Shown in pieces: positions 37,768 through 49,367 of a stretch of 64,000 nt of DNA (positions are counted from its first letter, which is position 1; each line of letters starts with the position of its first letter). This DNA comes from Rhinopomastus cyanomelas (taxonomy: Eukaryota; Chordata; Aves; Bucerotiformes; Rhinopomastidae), in contig VXBP01003566.1 of the NCBI GenBank assembly GCA_013400115.1, forward strand, positions 992,001 through 1,056,000. The letters run 5' to 3'. The notes beneath the pieces are model-generated. The model was not told the DNA's origin. It was given only the letters and a program-made list of their open reading frames with translations, and ran no database searches. A program made the position numbers and the translations under genes.

Positions 37768-37904
37768 ACAGAATCATTTAGGTTGGAAAAGACCCTTGGG
37801 ATCGTCATGTCCAACCATCAACCCTACTTTACAAGTTCACCCCTAAACCTGATCCCCTAACACTACATCTAAGCGACTTTAAAACTCATCCAGGGATGGG
37901 GACT
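37768..37904 (-). mobile_element. CR1: CR1 LINE 3' fragment
   Basis: It contains CACAGAATCATTTAGGTTGG, AAAAGACCCTTGGGATCGTC and TTCACCCCTAAACCTGATCC, ending at CATCCAGGGATGGGGACT. Confidence 0.9.
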
Positions 37905-40401
37905 AGGACAGATGGGCTCAGCAACCATCTCATACTGAATAGTTTTGGCCCCAGGGTGTGTTGATTTTACTAACAGTGCCATTTGTAGCTAAACTCTTTG
38001 TGTTCTTGTCTAGCTACCCCAAACTTATGATTAGCTGATGGTGCAGATGTTAATGACAGCACAAAGACTTCTTTTGCCTTAGATGTTTGGGGCACAAATG
38101 GGGGTGTTGGTGAGTTTCAAAGGCGCTTTTTGTGTTCATTTTAACTTGTTTCTTCCTTTATGCTCCTGTTTAAACGTGTCAATAGGATTAAAAGTGTGTA
38201 ACTAGTCAGCCATGAATGAGAAACATGATTATGGGGCCTAAGTGATGAATTTCACAGCAGAAGTGGTGCATGGAGAAAGCAGTTCCCTTGTGAGCAACTT
38301 ACAAGGAAGAAACTATTGGCTTGTACTACCTGAATACTTGAAAGTAACTAATCCAGTCACAAACATCTGGATTAGCTTTTTTAATGTTGATGTAAATTTT
38401 ACAAACATTTAAGGCACCATCCCTTCATAGGAGGCTTCAGATTTATAAGGCTTTTCTCAATATCATACAGTTACTGAGAAATATGGGTATTAAACCTGCA
38501 GTAGGTTGGCAGTGAGGTGGCTTCTCTTCAACATGAAATGTTCTCATCCTGGGACCAGAGCTGGAGCCAATGCACTTCCATTCTCTGAGCCTACAAGGAG
38601 GACCCAGCCATTTCTGTGGAGCTAATATCAGCAGAGAAACCAATCTCTGAAGAGTTTAATTTGGGTATATATGCACATCCCCTCTCTCTGAAGTGCAGCA
38701 GAGTTCAGAAACCCATAGTGTAGAGCCATCCAAGATTTTGTCAGATGCCTCTGACTGGTTCATTTGCATAAAATGAAAGCTGAGGTTCTTCTACAGCCAA
38801 GCATAACACACGCTGGCTAACAAGAATACCTGTAGCACACAGTTCAAAGTTTATTACTGAACTTTTACTGAACAGCCTCTGGCACTTCCATGAGTTTTCC
38901 ATTGGCAAGGGAGTGTGGAAGCAGATGCCAGCCACAACTTTCACAAACCTGCATATTCTCAAGATGTTTAGAAAATCACCTCTGTATCTGGTCACGTCCT
39001 TCTTGGGCAGCTTTGAAGCCTGAGACTGAAACATGCACCAGACCAGAGAGGTGAAGGCTACAAAAGTAGAGGACACCCTCTGCAAGCTTCAGAAGACACA
39101 AGGGTCAGCTCTTTCACACTGAAATGAGAATTAAGTGCTCCCTGTGTGTAAAGTTTGACACCATCTCTGTCACTGCATTGAATGTGATTTCTCTTAGTGC
39201 TTCAAACACACAGAAATTATTTATGAATTAAATAGTTCAGTGTCTCTCACTGGTTGTAAGCTATCAGGTAGTCCAATATCACACACGGACTCCAACGATC
39301 ACAGGTATTTGCATGAAATCAGTCACAGCAGCTCTACATTTTTCAGAAGGTCCTGAAATACCTAAGAATGACTGTAGGACAAGGACAGGACCTAATAGGA
39401 AAGGGTATCCAGACAGCACCTCATCACTCTCTGTCTCCAACTAGAACAGCGAGGACGGCGCTTCACAAAACCTGTTACTACAGCTGGGTGTTGAAGAAGA
39501 GGTGTCCTCCTTGTGAACAGTGCTGACATACTTAGTTTTCAGTGGTGTGGGCTAATGAAATTCCATCTCTTGAACTACCTGTATAGGACTTCACCCTGCC
39601 TCTCCTGAGAATATCCATTTAGCCGCAGAACTACTTTCCAAGATGCTGTAGGATTGCCATGGGATTCTCATGGGAAAGACTGACGCAGGGCAGCAAGTTA
39701 TTTAATCTTTTCTGGTATCCTAAGTTCCTCCCAAGGTTGTCTTCCTTCCTTTACTAGTTGTACTGCAGTCTGTTGGGTTGCATTGAGCAGCTTGGAAGGA
39801 AGACTATACCCAGGTTAGATGACAATGTCTTGGTGGAATTAGCACTCGTGAAAAGGAAGGGTCTCAGACCATCTGCTGTTTGTAGCACGAGGAGCCCAGC
39901 TGCACCTGCCTCACCTGCTTCATCCAGTGCTCATGGAAAAACTTCAAGGGACTTGCCCTGAGTGATTACTCCCATAGCAACCCCTTCAGAAGAGTGCGGT
40001 GTTCTCCTGAAAAGGAAAGGAGATCACCCATAATAAAAGTCAAAGTGGCTCCTTTTTATAATAATGAATGAGTGCTCTTTTTCTCACATCTGCTCTTATA
40101 TCCACTACTTTTGAATAATGGCCTTTGCCATGAAGAGCAATTCCCAAGTCTCTGCCATTTAGAAGTCCATCATAAGACACACAACTTCTTTGTTCTGCCT
40201 CTCCCCACCAGCCTTTTCACCCCACCTTTGATCCTTAGACATCACAATCTTTAAAAGCTCAAGGAGTGATGAGAACCATGAGGAAGCATTGCCAAGTAGA
40301 CATTCTGGCAGTATGTCTGAGCGTCCTCCTGCCAGCTGTGCCATTCAGATTAATCTTTGCTTTTCCAGACAGAAGTCAGCTCAAAATGAGATGAGAGTTG
40401 T
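37905..40401. other. Unique sequence with an inverted TAATCC pair
   Basis: About 2.5 kb with no gene recognised. CTAATCCAG at 38348-38356 and its exact complement CTGGATTAG at 38367-38375 form a 9-bp inverted repeat with a 10-nt spacer. Confidence 0.45.
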
Positions 40402-40598
40402 TGAGGCTCTGGCCAGCTTGATCTAGGGTGGTGTGTCCCTGCTCATGGCAGGGGAGTTGGAACTAAATGATCCTGTGGTCCCTTCTAACCCTGACTGACT
40501 CTATGTCAGCAGGTCTAGGTGATCCTGCTGTTGCAGGGGGATTGGACTAGATGATCTTTCGAGGTCCCTTCCAATCCCTAATGATTCTATGATTCTAG
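40402..40598 (+). mobile_element. CR1: Composite of two CR1 3' ends
   Basis: The older part (GAGGCTCTGGCCAGCTTGAT ... GGTCCCTTCTAACCCTGACT, ending GACTCTATG at about 40505) is followed within a few bases by the young family from about 40511 (AGGTCTAGGTGATCCTGCTG ... ATGATTCTATGATTCTA). The young part retains GATCTTTCGAGGTCCCTTCC. Confidence 0.9.
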
Positions 40599-40886
40599 GG
40601 AAGTTGCAATATGGGTGATTATTCACTGAATGATAGATTTAGAGACTACCAAGCTCATGTGTATGTTTGCTATGAAACAGTAAGACATATTATCCCCCCC
40701 AAATTACTTACTGTTCTTCCTATAAACACAGCCCCGCGATCCCTGGTAAGGAAATTACAAGCAGCAAAGAATGCACCAGCACAAGGCACTGATTCTGCAC
40801 ATCACAGTGATATCATTTATTGGCCCACGGGGCTCAGCATTGCTCTATTTCTCTTCCCCATGGCAGACAGTTATAAAAATAAGGAT

Positions 40887-41024
40887 GGCCTTGTGGTTAA
40901 GGATATGGATGCTGAAGACACGGTCTCAGTTTCCAGCCCTGTCTCAGGCTTCCTGTGTGGCCTCAAGCAAACCATTAATGCCTTTGTGTTTTTCTCCTCT
41001 GTGGGTAACATGAAGATTATACCA
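40887..41024 (+). mobile_element. Ancient tRNA-derived SINE (MIR-like)
   Basis: The order of words matches a MIR/CORE-type SINE: CCTTGTGGTTAAGGATATGG (box A region), CTTCCTGTGTGGCCTCAAGC, then CTCCTCTGTGGGTAACATGA before the core end. All are diverged but in the right order and spacing. Bird genomes hold few such ancient SINEs. A local alignment to MIR, MIRb and AmnSINE consensus sequences would decide. Confidence 0.55.
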
Positions 41025-41100
41025 GCAGGAAACATCTGAACTGGACAGAACCCAATTATTCTTTTTTTTTTCATATTTTTTCCCATTTTCAAATCTGAGG

Positions 41101-41169
41101 TTTCCTTACAGCCTTTGATTTTACACCTTACAGTGTAAGGATTTCCTTACAGTTCTTTGATTTTACACC
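41101..41169. repeat. Imperfect tandem duplication
   Basis: TTTCCTTACAGCCTTTGATT plus TTACACC (41101-41127) recurs at 41142-41169 with one small indel. The spacer carries a CCTTAC/GTAAGG inverted repeat. Confidence 0.85.
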
Positions 41170-42338
41170 AGTTACTGGCTGACAACAATGTCTAATCTGT
41201 TTGGTGTTTACAGAACAACAACAGGACACCTTTATCGGGTTCCTAAGGAATGCAGGTAAACCAAACTCCTGAATTCAGCAGCCAGAACCATGAGCTGCAC
41301 CTGACAGAGCTGAACTTCTTGTCTTGCCTTCTGGAGTATGCACCTCTCCCTCCAGCCGCTGCAGAGGGATGTCAGGATGACAGCTCTCTGAATCTTGATG
41401 GGAGGAAGGCAGGAAACTGGCTTGTGCCTTCCAGGGCTGGAGGCAGTGTCCCCTCTCCAAGAACTGCTGTTGAGTTCAAGATGCTTCACAGAAACACTTT
41501 GTGCTCAGCAGATTTTTCTATGAGTCTTCACAACAAGCGCTGCAGATAGAAGCCCTCCAAGGGAAAGAAAAACAGCACCAAAAGCCTGTTAAATAATCTG
41601 CTGAAAGGTTCCTCTCTTTCTCTGGTTTTCTACTCATGGCAGTCTGGGATTTTCCAGTTTTTAACAGAACTTAGATCCAGCTTCCTAATAATAAGTATCT
41701 GGCTTTTTCATTGCAGCACAAACAGCAGTTTATCCTCTGTGTGGTGAGTGCAGTCCAGAGCCCTCATCCTTCATCTGCGAGAGGAAAACAGCAAACCAGA
41801 CTGGCAGCTGAACCTTCTTCAGCTCTCAGCTTGAGGAGCAGAACCAAGTTCTCCATCTGAAGACCAGGGAACTCTGACACACTCTGGGTCTGAGTCCAAG
41901 CTTTGTATTATCACTCTAGCATCAATCAAATTAAATGCAGGAACAGCTTCAAACATAATCCCTCTCTTCCCACGGCCCTTCTTCACTCCTGCACTGTCCA
42001 GCCAATATTGGGGATTTTCTAACACGCTGCCAGCTCTAAGACTGTAAAGAATGGATAAACCAGCCTGGCTTGTGGCCTTCTGACAGCAGACAGCACTGGT
42101 GGTGGAAGAGATGTATGAGTGATGGAGGGGTATGCATTATGGTCCTTCTCACTCCTTCAGACCTTTTCCTCACAGAGCAGCTGCTTTAAAAAGGTCTTCT
42201 ATAACATCGAGAAGATTATGAAGACAGCCATAATTTCTCAGACAAGGCTGCTCTCTCCTTTCTCCTGTACAAGTCTAAATATCTGTTAACTGCACTAAGA
42301 TGCTGAAATTTCAAGTTATTCCAGGGAATGAGTTAGAT
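41170..42338. other. Unique sequence, nothing identified
   Basis: Short overlapping frames on both strands without family features. Confidence 0.45.
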
Positions 42339-42712
42339 TCATAGAATCATTCAGGTTGGAAAAGACCTTCAAGATCATGAAGTCCAACCAGTAACCCTAC
42401 TCTACCAAGGTCACCACTGGACCAGATCTTTAAGCACCACGCCTAAACAATCTTCCAAAACCTCCAGGGATGGTGACTTAACACCCTCCCTGAGCAGCCT
42501 GCTCCACCCCAACTACTCTTTTCATGACACAAATTTTCCTAATGTCCAGCCTAACCCTCCCCTGGTGGAGCTTGAGGCTTGGCTCCCTAGTTCTGTCACT
42601 AGTGACTTGTGAGACTAGACCAGCACCCACCTCTATACAATGTCACTTCAGGTAGTTATAGAGGGTGATAAGGACTCCCCCAAGCCTCTTCTTCCTTGGA
42701 CTAAACAGCCCC
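42339..42712 (-). mobile_element. CR1: CR1 LINE 3' fragment
   Basis: It starts TCATAGAATCATTCAGGTTG, then GGTCACCACTGGACCAGATC, CCAGCCTAACCCTCCCCTGG and GACTAAACAGCCCC at the right end. It is the most complete member here of the TTCAGGTTGGAAAAGACC family after 35391. Confidence 0.93.
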
Positions 42713-44341
42713 TTTGAAAGCCTTTTCTGAAGATCAGAGCAAAGATGGATTTTTTAAAGTCTGGTTTTGTGTCCATCCTTAGTTTCCCAATTAACAGGAT
42801 GCCAAGCACTGGGTGTCCCCCTTGGCGACTCCGTGATCGATGGCAACACATCCCATGTTTGCAGCAAGGACTGCCTTGGCTCGCCTCTGTCCGGCTAGGA
42901 AAACAGGGGGAGCTGCCAAACAAAGCACTTTGAGGTATGGAAGTTAACAGTTAGCAGTAGCTGCAGCGTGAAACATTCCCATGAAAACCAGACATCAAGG
43001 ATGCTGCTTGGAATAGCTTGAATGTCCTGCATTCCTTTCCAGTGAAAGCAGGGTAACACACCAGCAGCGTGGGAGACAGCAGCCAGGGAAGGGCACGAGA
43101 CCCCCGCAGAACAGGTCATCAATTTTCTTGCTGCGGCTGGCTGAAGGGAACTGAAATGTGTATCTCAGTGACTTCTGACGCCAGCCACTCCTCAAACTCA
43201 AAGTGTGTTCCTCTGAAAACCAAACACAATATCCCCAAGCCATTAATCGGTTTGTATAAAGAAATCCCTCGTAGTTTTTAATTGCATACATGTGGGACTG
43301 AGAAACCAAGCAAAAAATGTCGGTGTGGCTATTACATGGGTCACTGCAGGGGGTTTGTGTTAGCTAATGTGCTGGAATAGTAGACCAGGAAGAGGATGGT
43401 TCGTAGCCTTTAGTTCATTTGTTGGCAGGAAGACTCAGGAATAGATTGATTTTGTGCCTGATCCGATCAGAGAGTGACTAGGGGCAGAGCCATGCTTAAA
43501 ACTGGTACGGGATAACCATGAGACTGCACATACATTTTTTGTGGGTGAACGAGCTCTTGCAAAGGGGGAGAGCTCCTGAGATCACAGCAAAGTGCTCCTC
43601 TGTGCCCCTCTGACGTGACTCAGCAAAGAACTACTGGCATCCTGCAGCAGTGCTAATACATACCCCAGCCCCTCATGTCATGTAGGGCTCAGGAGGAAAA
43701 AAGAAAGCTTCCTGAGACCTCTAGGACCTTATAAGAATAAAGTAGCTTTTGTGGTGATACTGGTGTTCCAGCAGGCCACTGGAAATAGGCAGGGCGTTCG
43801 GGAGTGCCGCCCTTCTAGCACATTCGAAGCCGTCCTGGAGTCACGCCGCACTGTGTTTGATTGATGGCCACTGCGATTCCCAGCTCAGAGGTGAATAATT
43901 CTATGAATTATTGTAAATGCTTTATTTCTTTTATTCTGTGACTACTTTTACTCTCCATCCTCACAAAAGCTCTAGTCTATTTATCCACAGTTCTATTCCA
44001 CATATTATCTTCAGACCAAACAGTTTCTTTCCACGTTGCATCCTAATGGACCTTCTACTGCAGCACAAGAATCCCCCATATCATCACAGCTCTAGTGTGA
44101 TGCAGCCTCAGACCAGGGTTTCCAGCTTTTTGGCCCCAGTAAAGGACATTATAAGTCTATTCTTCCATCTACCATTTCTTTAATTAAGAGATTGTGGCAA
44201 TTCTGCCTCCCACTTTCTTTTGCCCTTCATCCTGCTCATGGCTTGGTACTTACTTTCTGAAGAGCAAACATTTTTTAATGCCAGGTGGAGGATGGTGGCA
44301 TATTCCTGAGGAGTGTTGAGATTAGTTCAGGTTGGACATGA
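42713..44341. other. Unique sequence, possible regulatory DNA at 43060-43480
   Basis: No repeat over 1.6 kb. 43060-43480 has raised CpG content and words such as CCATTAATCGG and AAACCAAACACAATA that resemble homeodomain and forkhead sites. No exon was supported. Confidence 0.3.
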
Positions 44342-44438
44342 GTCACAGAATCATAGAATCTTTAGGGATTGGAAGGGGCCTCGAAAGACCATCTAGTCCA
44401 ATCCCCCTGCCACAGCAGGATCGCCTAGACCAAGTCAC
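44342..44438 (-). mobile_element. CR1: Short young-family CR1
   Basis: It contains TCACAGAATCATAGAATCTT, GGGATTGGAAGGGGCCTCGA and CACAGCAGGATCGCCTAGAC, and stops at CCAAGTC. That is the same position as the copies at 53329 and 60679. It abuts an oppositely oriented CR1 at 44440. Confidence 0.93.
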
Positions 44439-44439
44439 A

Positions 44440-44632
44440 AAGCTTCTTCACTGAAAGGGCCATCAGGCCTTGGAACAGGCTGCCCAGGGAAGGGGCACCT
44501 CTGGATGTGTTTCAAAGTTGTGTAGATCTGGAGCTCAGGGACAGGGTTTAGCAGTGGCCTTGGGACAACTGGGTTAATGGATGGACTTGACGATCTTAAA
44601 GGGTTTTTTCCAACCTAAACTATGCTCTGATT
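44440..44632 (+). mobile_element. CR1: CR1 LINE 3' end, older family
   Basis: It contains AGCTTCTTCACTGAAAGGGC, CTTGGAACAGGCTGCCCAGG and ATGGACTTGACGATCTTAAA, with a degraded AAACTATGCTCTGATT tail. The young minus-strand copy lies exactly at its 5' border. Confidence 0.88.
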
Positions 44633-46170
44633 AACAATTCTTGCCACTTCTGCAGCAAATTTTCAGTATCCACTTTGAAAACCAACCTCTTGTCTTGTTC
44701 CATAATGCCAGGTGCATTGAACACAGCCTCAAAAGGTAGCCCAGCAGTAGTCCTGTCATTATTAAAGGCAGAGATGATGCACATGACTACTTAATCTGCT
44801 AATATTTAGGACACAAAGCTACAGGAACTGGTGTTGATGGCTGGGTCTTATTCCTCTACTACAAACCTTTTACAGAGTCAACCGTGATATCCTCATGGTG
44901 AGCTGTGCTCACTGTGGGTGTCAAGTGTCTTCTGTGCTTTACAGCTCCCCTTTATGGGATGCCTGTCTCATAAATACATGTGTAAATACTTTCTGTGATG
45001 CTATAATTCAGGTCTGAAACAGGACCACCAAGCATCAGCACAAGAGCAAACAGAGGCATTTCTGAGTGTGCTTTCACCACAGGAGGTAAAATACTGTGAG
45101 GAGGGGGAACAGTTTTCATGTCTCCAGAAATGAAAAACCGGTGCCTCCACTATATATTATGTATTTTACAGAAAATATATAGTATGACTATAATAATATA
45201 TAAGATATAGTGCATATTACATGCCACAGATAAGAATATTTTATAGGTATTACAATACATAAGGTTATAGATATAATTGGCTGTTTAGTAGGTTTCCATT
45301 TAACCAGGTGAGGAGCTTTGCTTACGAAAGAGGAAAAGATAACAAAAGCCTATGAGAGACAATTACTGAGATGATAAACTTGAGAGTAAAAATATGACTT
45401 GATTAAGAAACACTGTGGGTATTGTTAGAGCCATCTCTCTTTGTTCCCCTTTTTACTACAGAGCCCTTTGCTTTGGGGGTACTTGGCGCTCTACTGGTCC
45501 AGCTTCCCTCCTACGAGTTTCCCTCTCGGATCTGACAGCAGTACAAATATTATTGCACTCTGCAGGATTTGCCTTCTGACCTGCTCTACAGAGACATCTG
45601 TGATGGAGTCAAAACTGCTGAAAAGAAAATGTCTTTCTTCACTCTGCAGTGCTGGAGAGATGCCAAGGTCCAGTAGTTCATAAAGGAGATGGGGCTGATA
45701 GCACTCCTGAGGAAGCCAGACCAAAGAAGGAGCCCTGGGTGTTTAAGAAAAAACATCAATTAAAACAAAAAATAAATGTGGGGAGGGGGAAGGGAAAGGG
45801 GTGGGAAAGAAGGGGGCAAGGGGAAGTTAAGGATGTTAGCTGGGATGTGTGACTCTCTCAGCAGTGGGACGCGTGCTTCTGCGAGGACTGTGTGACTGCA
45901 GGGCTCAGCTCACTCCTGCTGCCCTTGTGGATGAAGCAAGTTTATTTTTCTCTTAGAAGACAGGGACCCGTGAAGTGCTGGTGTGTGCATGTGTGAGCAA
46001 GCTAAGCGTGTTTTCCCAGGAAAAGCTCCTTGGGAATGAGTTGGATCAGTTAGAAGTGCTAATAGCTGCTAGCAGCCACCTCCCTCCCCTGCTCAGTGCA
46101 TCTTAGCTCCTGGAACTCTGGTGAGAACCTACTCCACATGGTTTCCTGTCTTCACTAAAAGACTGACTTT
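44633..46170. other. Unique sequence with AT-rich and G-rich tracts
   Basis: 45149-45270 is AT-rich and contains a perfect 10-bp inverted repeat (ACTATATATT at 45149, AATATATAGT at 45174). 45780-45822 is a G-run cluster. No gene was recognised. Confidence 0.45.
45780..45822 (+). other. G-quadruplex-prone G-run cluster
   Basis: At least six runs of three or more G separated by one to six bases, on the + strand. Confidence 0.75.
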
Positions 46171-46526
46171 TCATAGAACCATAAAATCACAGAATCGTTA
46201 AGGTTGGAAGAGACCTTCAAGGTCACCAAGTCCAACCCAACCCCACCCTGCTCACTAAATCCTGGTCCCTAGGGCCACACCTACTAATTTTTTTGAAACT
46301 CTCCAGGGACAGCAACTCCCCGGGCTCCCTGGGCAGCCTGTTCCAACCCCTGATCACTCTGTCAGGGAAGAAGTGTTTTCTGACATCCAATCTAACCCTC
46401 CCGTGGCACTACTTGAGGCTGTTTCCCCTTGTTCTGACCCTGGTGACTTGGGAGAAGAGACCGACACCCACCTCTCTACAGGCTCCTTTCAGGTGGCTGT
46501 AAAGAGCAATAAGGTCTCCCCTCAAG
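46171..46526 (-). mobile_element. CR1: CR1 LINE 3' fragment
   Basis: It starts TCATAGAACCATAAAATCAC, then GGTTGGAAGAGACCTTCAAG, CTAAATCCTGGTCCCTAGGG, CAGCCTGTTCCAACCCCTGA and ACAGGCTCCTTTCAGGTGGC. It ends at GGTCTCCCCTCAAG. Confidence 0.94.
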
Positions 46527-46799
46527 AGGTTTCATTGCCCAAGTATTTCATTGTGGTGAAACCTTATGTGTCACAGCGATGCCAGTGAAAAGCTGGGGCT
46601 CACAGGTTTGCTTGAAACCCTTTGGGGACTCTCTGAAAACCCCCTGGTGGGGGCTGTATTTAAATTGTTTCACATGCACTGAAATCAGGGGTTTTCTCGG
46701 GGGCTTGCTTGCTGTGCACCCCAACCTCTGCGTTGAAGGGGTCGCTTCAGCGGACAGAAAGCTGTGAAATTCATGTTGTAGTCCCTCCACAATTTATTG

Positions 46800-47260
46800 T
46801 CTTTCTAGCACTGCATTAATCTTTTTTTGCAGCTCCTTTTCAGTGTTTTTTTCCCTAGGGGTTGGGGGTGTAGGGGGAGAAGTACTTGCTTTGTAGGGGT
46901 TTCTTTCTGATTTGCTCTAAGGTGAGCACCTCTAGTCCTTGTAAATGTCACAGAGTCATGGAAAGGAGGGGAGATTTTCCTGAATTTAAACCAAAAAATG
47001 TTAATTGTCAGCCTCCCCATGTGAAATTCTGGATGGTAAAGGTGAGGTATGGGGTGGCTCGTGCATGCTGCAAATGCGATGCGTGCAAAAACCACAAGAG
47101 AAGAACCTGCTTTCGATGAACAGAAGCAGATGATCACACGCCGCCGATTTGTAGCCTTGTGGTTTCTGCCTGACACAGTCGGTTTCAATTTGGGGGACAT
47201 CCTGCAGACCTTAGTGCCTCTCGCCATAGGGATTAACCTTTGGTTTTAATTATTGGGCTG
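46800..47260. other. Unique block, possible regulatory DNA or exon
   Basis: 46954-47041 has an acceptor-like TCACAG, a 29-codon open frame and a strong AAAG|GTGAGG donor on the + strand. Its phase does not join directly to the exon at 48054. 47050-47250 has raised CpG content and an AACCACAAG RUNX-like word. Neither interpretation is secure. Confidence 0.25.
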
Positions 47261-47500
47261 TAAGGGCTTGTGCCATAATTTGGTGCTAGCGTTTATCTGC
47301 TGAAAGGAAGAAACAGCAAGACACAGCCTAGAAATCCTTCTTTTTGTTTTTAACACTTCCAGCAATAACCCTTTGTGGTCTGAACTGCCATAGTTGACTG
47401 CACTTAAATAAACCAAGAATGTGAACTTGTGGCACACGACATGGGGCAGGAGCGGTGTGAGTGGAAAAGGTTCAATGAGGTTCCTGCACCTCACCCAGTA

Positions 47501-47866
47501 TCACACAGCATCGCAGGAAGTTAGGGCCTGCAAGGGACCTCTAGAGATCATCTAGTCCAACCCCCATGCCAAAGCAGGATCACCTAGATCAGGTCACACA
47601 GGGCTGCATCCAGGCTGGGTTGGATGTCTCCAGAGCAGGAGACTCTGTGGCCTCTCTGGGCAGCCTGTTCCAGTGCTCTATCACCCTCACAGTGAAAAAG
47701 TTGTTCCTTATATTTATTTGAAACTTCCTGTGCTCCAGCTGGCACCCATTGCCCCTTGTCCTACCTCTGGACACCCCTGAGCAGAGCGTGGCTCCAGCCT
47801 CCTGACGCTCACCATTTATGTATTTATAAAGATCAATGAGGTCACCTCTCATTCTCATTAGTCTCT
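47501..47866 (-). mobile_element. CR1: CR1 LINE 3' fragment, young family, diverged
   Basis: It contains GGGACCTCTAGAGATCATCT, CAGGATCACCTAGATCAGGT, GGCAGCCTGTTCCAGTGCTC and GGCACCCATTGCCCCTTGTC. The right end breaks off at an unusual complementary-word cluster (47874-47928). Confidence 0.92.
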
Positions 47867-47873
47867 CATTACA

Positions 47874-47928
47874 TCCACTTTATGTCCCATTATGTCCTTT
47901 ATATCCTATAAAGTGGACATAAAGGACA
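47874..47928. repeat. Interleaved inverted repeats (pseudoknot-like)
   Basis: TCCACTTTAT (47874) pairs exactly with ATAAAGTGGA (47908), and TGTCCTTTAT (47893) pairs exactly with ATAAAGGACA (47919). The pairs overlap in A-B-A'-B' order. They lie at the truncated end of the CR1 at 47501. Confidence 0.9.
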
Positions 47929-48053
47929 CGACAGGGTCCAGCGGGCACTGAATGAAAAGCTGCATCTCTCCAAGCAGGGCTTCTGCTTCCCACCCCAACA
48001 TATTCCATAGAGACAAGGACGGGTTTGCTCTGGCTGTTTTGGTTTTTGCTTAG

Positions 48054-48300
48054 GTTCCCAGTGAAGAGCGGCATTTTATTTAACATTGGTATTTACCGAG
48101 TGCCAGGGCTTCCATTTGTGCCAGTTTACAATTCTGACAAACTGGGTTCCTCATTTGCCACCCAAGATTTCACGGCTGACTTTGCTGGCAAGCTGCTCAA
48201 CACGGTGAAGGCTCTGCAGAGTCAGCTGGGCAAGTCCTCGCTGAAACCAAACCGGGACAACCCCAGGCTGCCAGGGGAGCAGACCAAAGCCCTGACCTGA
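48054..48300 (+). CDS. Candidate terminal coding exon, + strand gene
   Basis: A pyrimidine-rich acceptor (GTTTTGGTTTTTGCTTAG) precedes 48054. The exon then contributes one base to a split codon and 81 codons to a TGA at 48298-48300. The reading frame has mixed hydrophobic and charged residues (FPVKSGILFNIGIYRVPG, then TADFAGKLLNTVKALQSQLG). Third positions are clearly GC-rich in its second half, unlike the flanks. I do not recognise the protein. There is no transmembrane segment or signal peptide in this exon. A variant ATTAAA poly(A) signal occurs near 48805. The upstream exon, which must end with two codon bases, was not identified. Confidence 0.5.
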
Positions 48301-49367
48301 GCACACCTGTATCTCCTGCTGGGTCTGTGCCTTGGGAAGCAGCTGATGCCCATGAGATGCCACAGGGCAGCTTTCCCCTGACAGGGCAGCTGGGCTCTGC
48401 AGTGCCTGGATTTACCTCTTGCTGTGACACTTCAATACTCTCGTTATGGCCTTAGCTGAGAAGTCTTTTGTGGGTTGACCCTCAATAATTGCAACAGCAA
48501 TTCCATGAACATTGAACTTCCCTGCTTCTGCAGCTGCAGGGGAGGTGGAAGGAGGGTGCCACACTGGCAGATTCCTGGGGTCATGCCTTCCCTTGCATGG
48601 AAAACACAGGGGCTTTGTCAGCAAATCTCTCTCCTCCTGAATATGGATGGAAGGGCAGAGCCCGGGCTGATATTTTTAGTGATCTGTTGCTGCTTTTTTG
48701 CTTTCTGAAGACTCTGCCAGCCCTGTGATTTGCAGCTCTGGGGTACATGCAAGGCACCTTGAAAGACCACCTAATCCAACATGAACAGTGATGGGAGAAA
48801 AGAGATTAAAACTAAAGGCCCTACAGGGTAAGGAAATGGTGACCCCAAAGCAGAGGTGTCACACTGCAGTACATCATGGCAAAGATGGCATCGATGGCTT
48901 TATGCCTGTCTTATTGCAGAAACTGAGGAATCTCAATGGTTTTAAGATAAACTGCACACTTTAACTCCCATAGCATCCACTAAGTAACTCAGTTTGCTTG
49001 TTCTAGAGATGCTATCCTTTGCAACTATGGAGGAAGAGGATAAGGGTTTTATAGGAACTAAGGGCAGAGACATGTCTGGCTGAATCTTTAGCCAGAACAG
49101 AGTTGCTTTTCCCAGCAGTTGTCTGAAAGGTGGTAGAGGACCTGCTCTTTCCATTTCAATATTTAAACTGGGTCTGTTTGGTCTGCAACTTCTAACTTTC
49201 CAAGACTCCACATTCTGTAGGGTGTCATCTGGAGATGCCTGCAGTCAGGGAAGTGGTTGTTGCTTTAGCCTGCTTAGCATAAATGAAGGATATTTTTAGG
49301 CAGGGAGCAAAGTGTTGTAACTCGCATTGTAGAAGGGCTGATCAGACTAACTCCATCTGCATGACCA
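48301..49367. other. Interval between two convergent candidate genes
   Basis: It probably holds the 3' UTRs if both terminal exons are real. No canonical AATAAA was seen on the + strand, only ATTAAA near 48805. No TTTATT (AATAAA read on the - strand) was seen either. Confidence 0.35.

Noticed and set aside
46954..47041. 88-bp segment with acceptor, open frame and AAAG|GTGAGG donor on the + strand
   Set aside because: It exits in phase 0 while the exon at 48054 needs a two-base exit. No bridging exon was found, so it is not called as CDS.
48757..48785. CTTGAAAGACCACCTAATCCAAC, resembling the CR1 3' core
   Set aside because: Fewer than 30 bases match, and there is no tail or flanking CR1 sequence.
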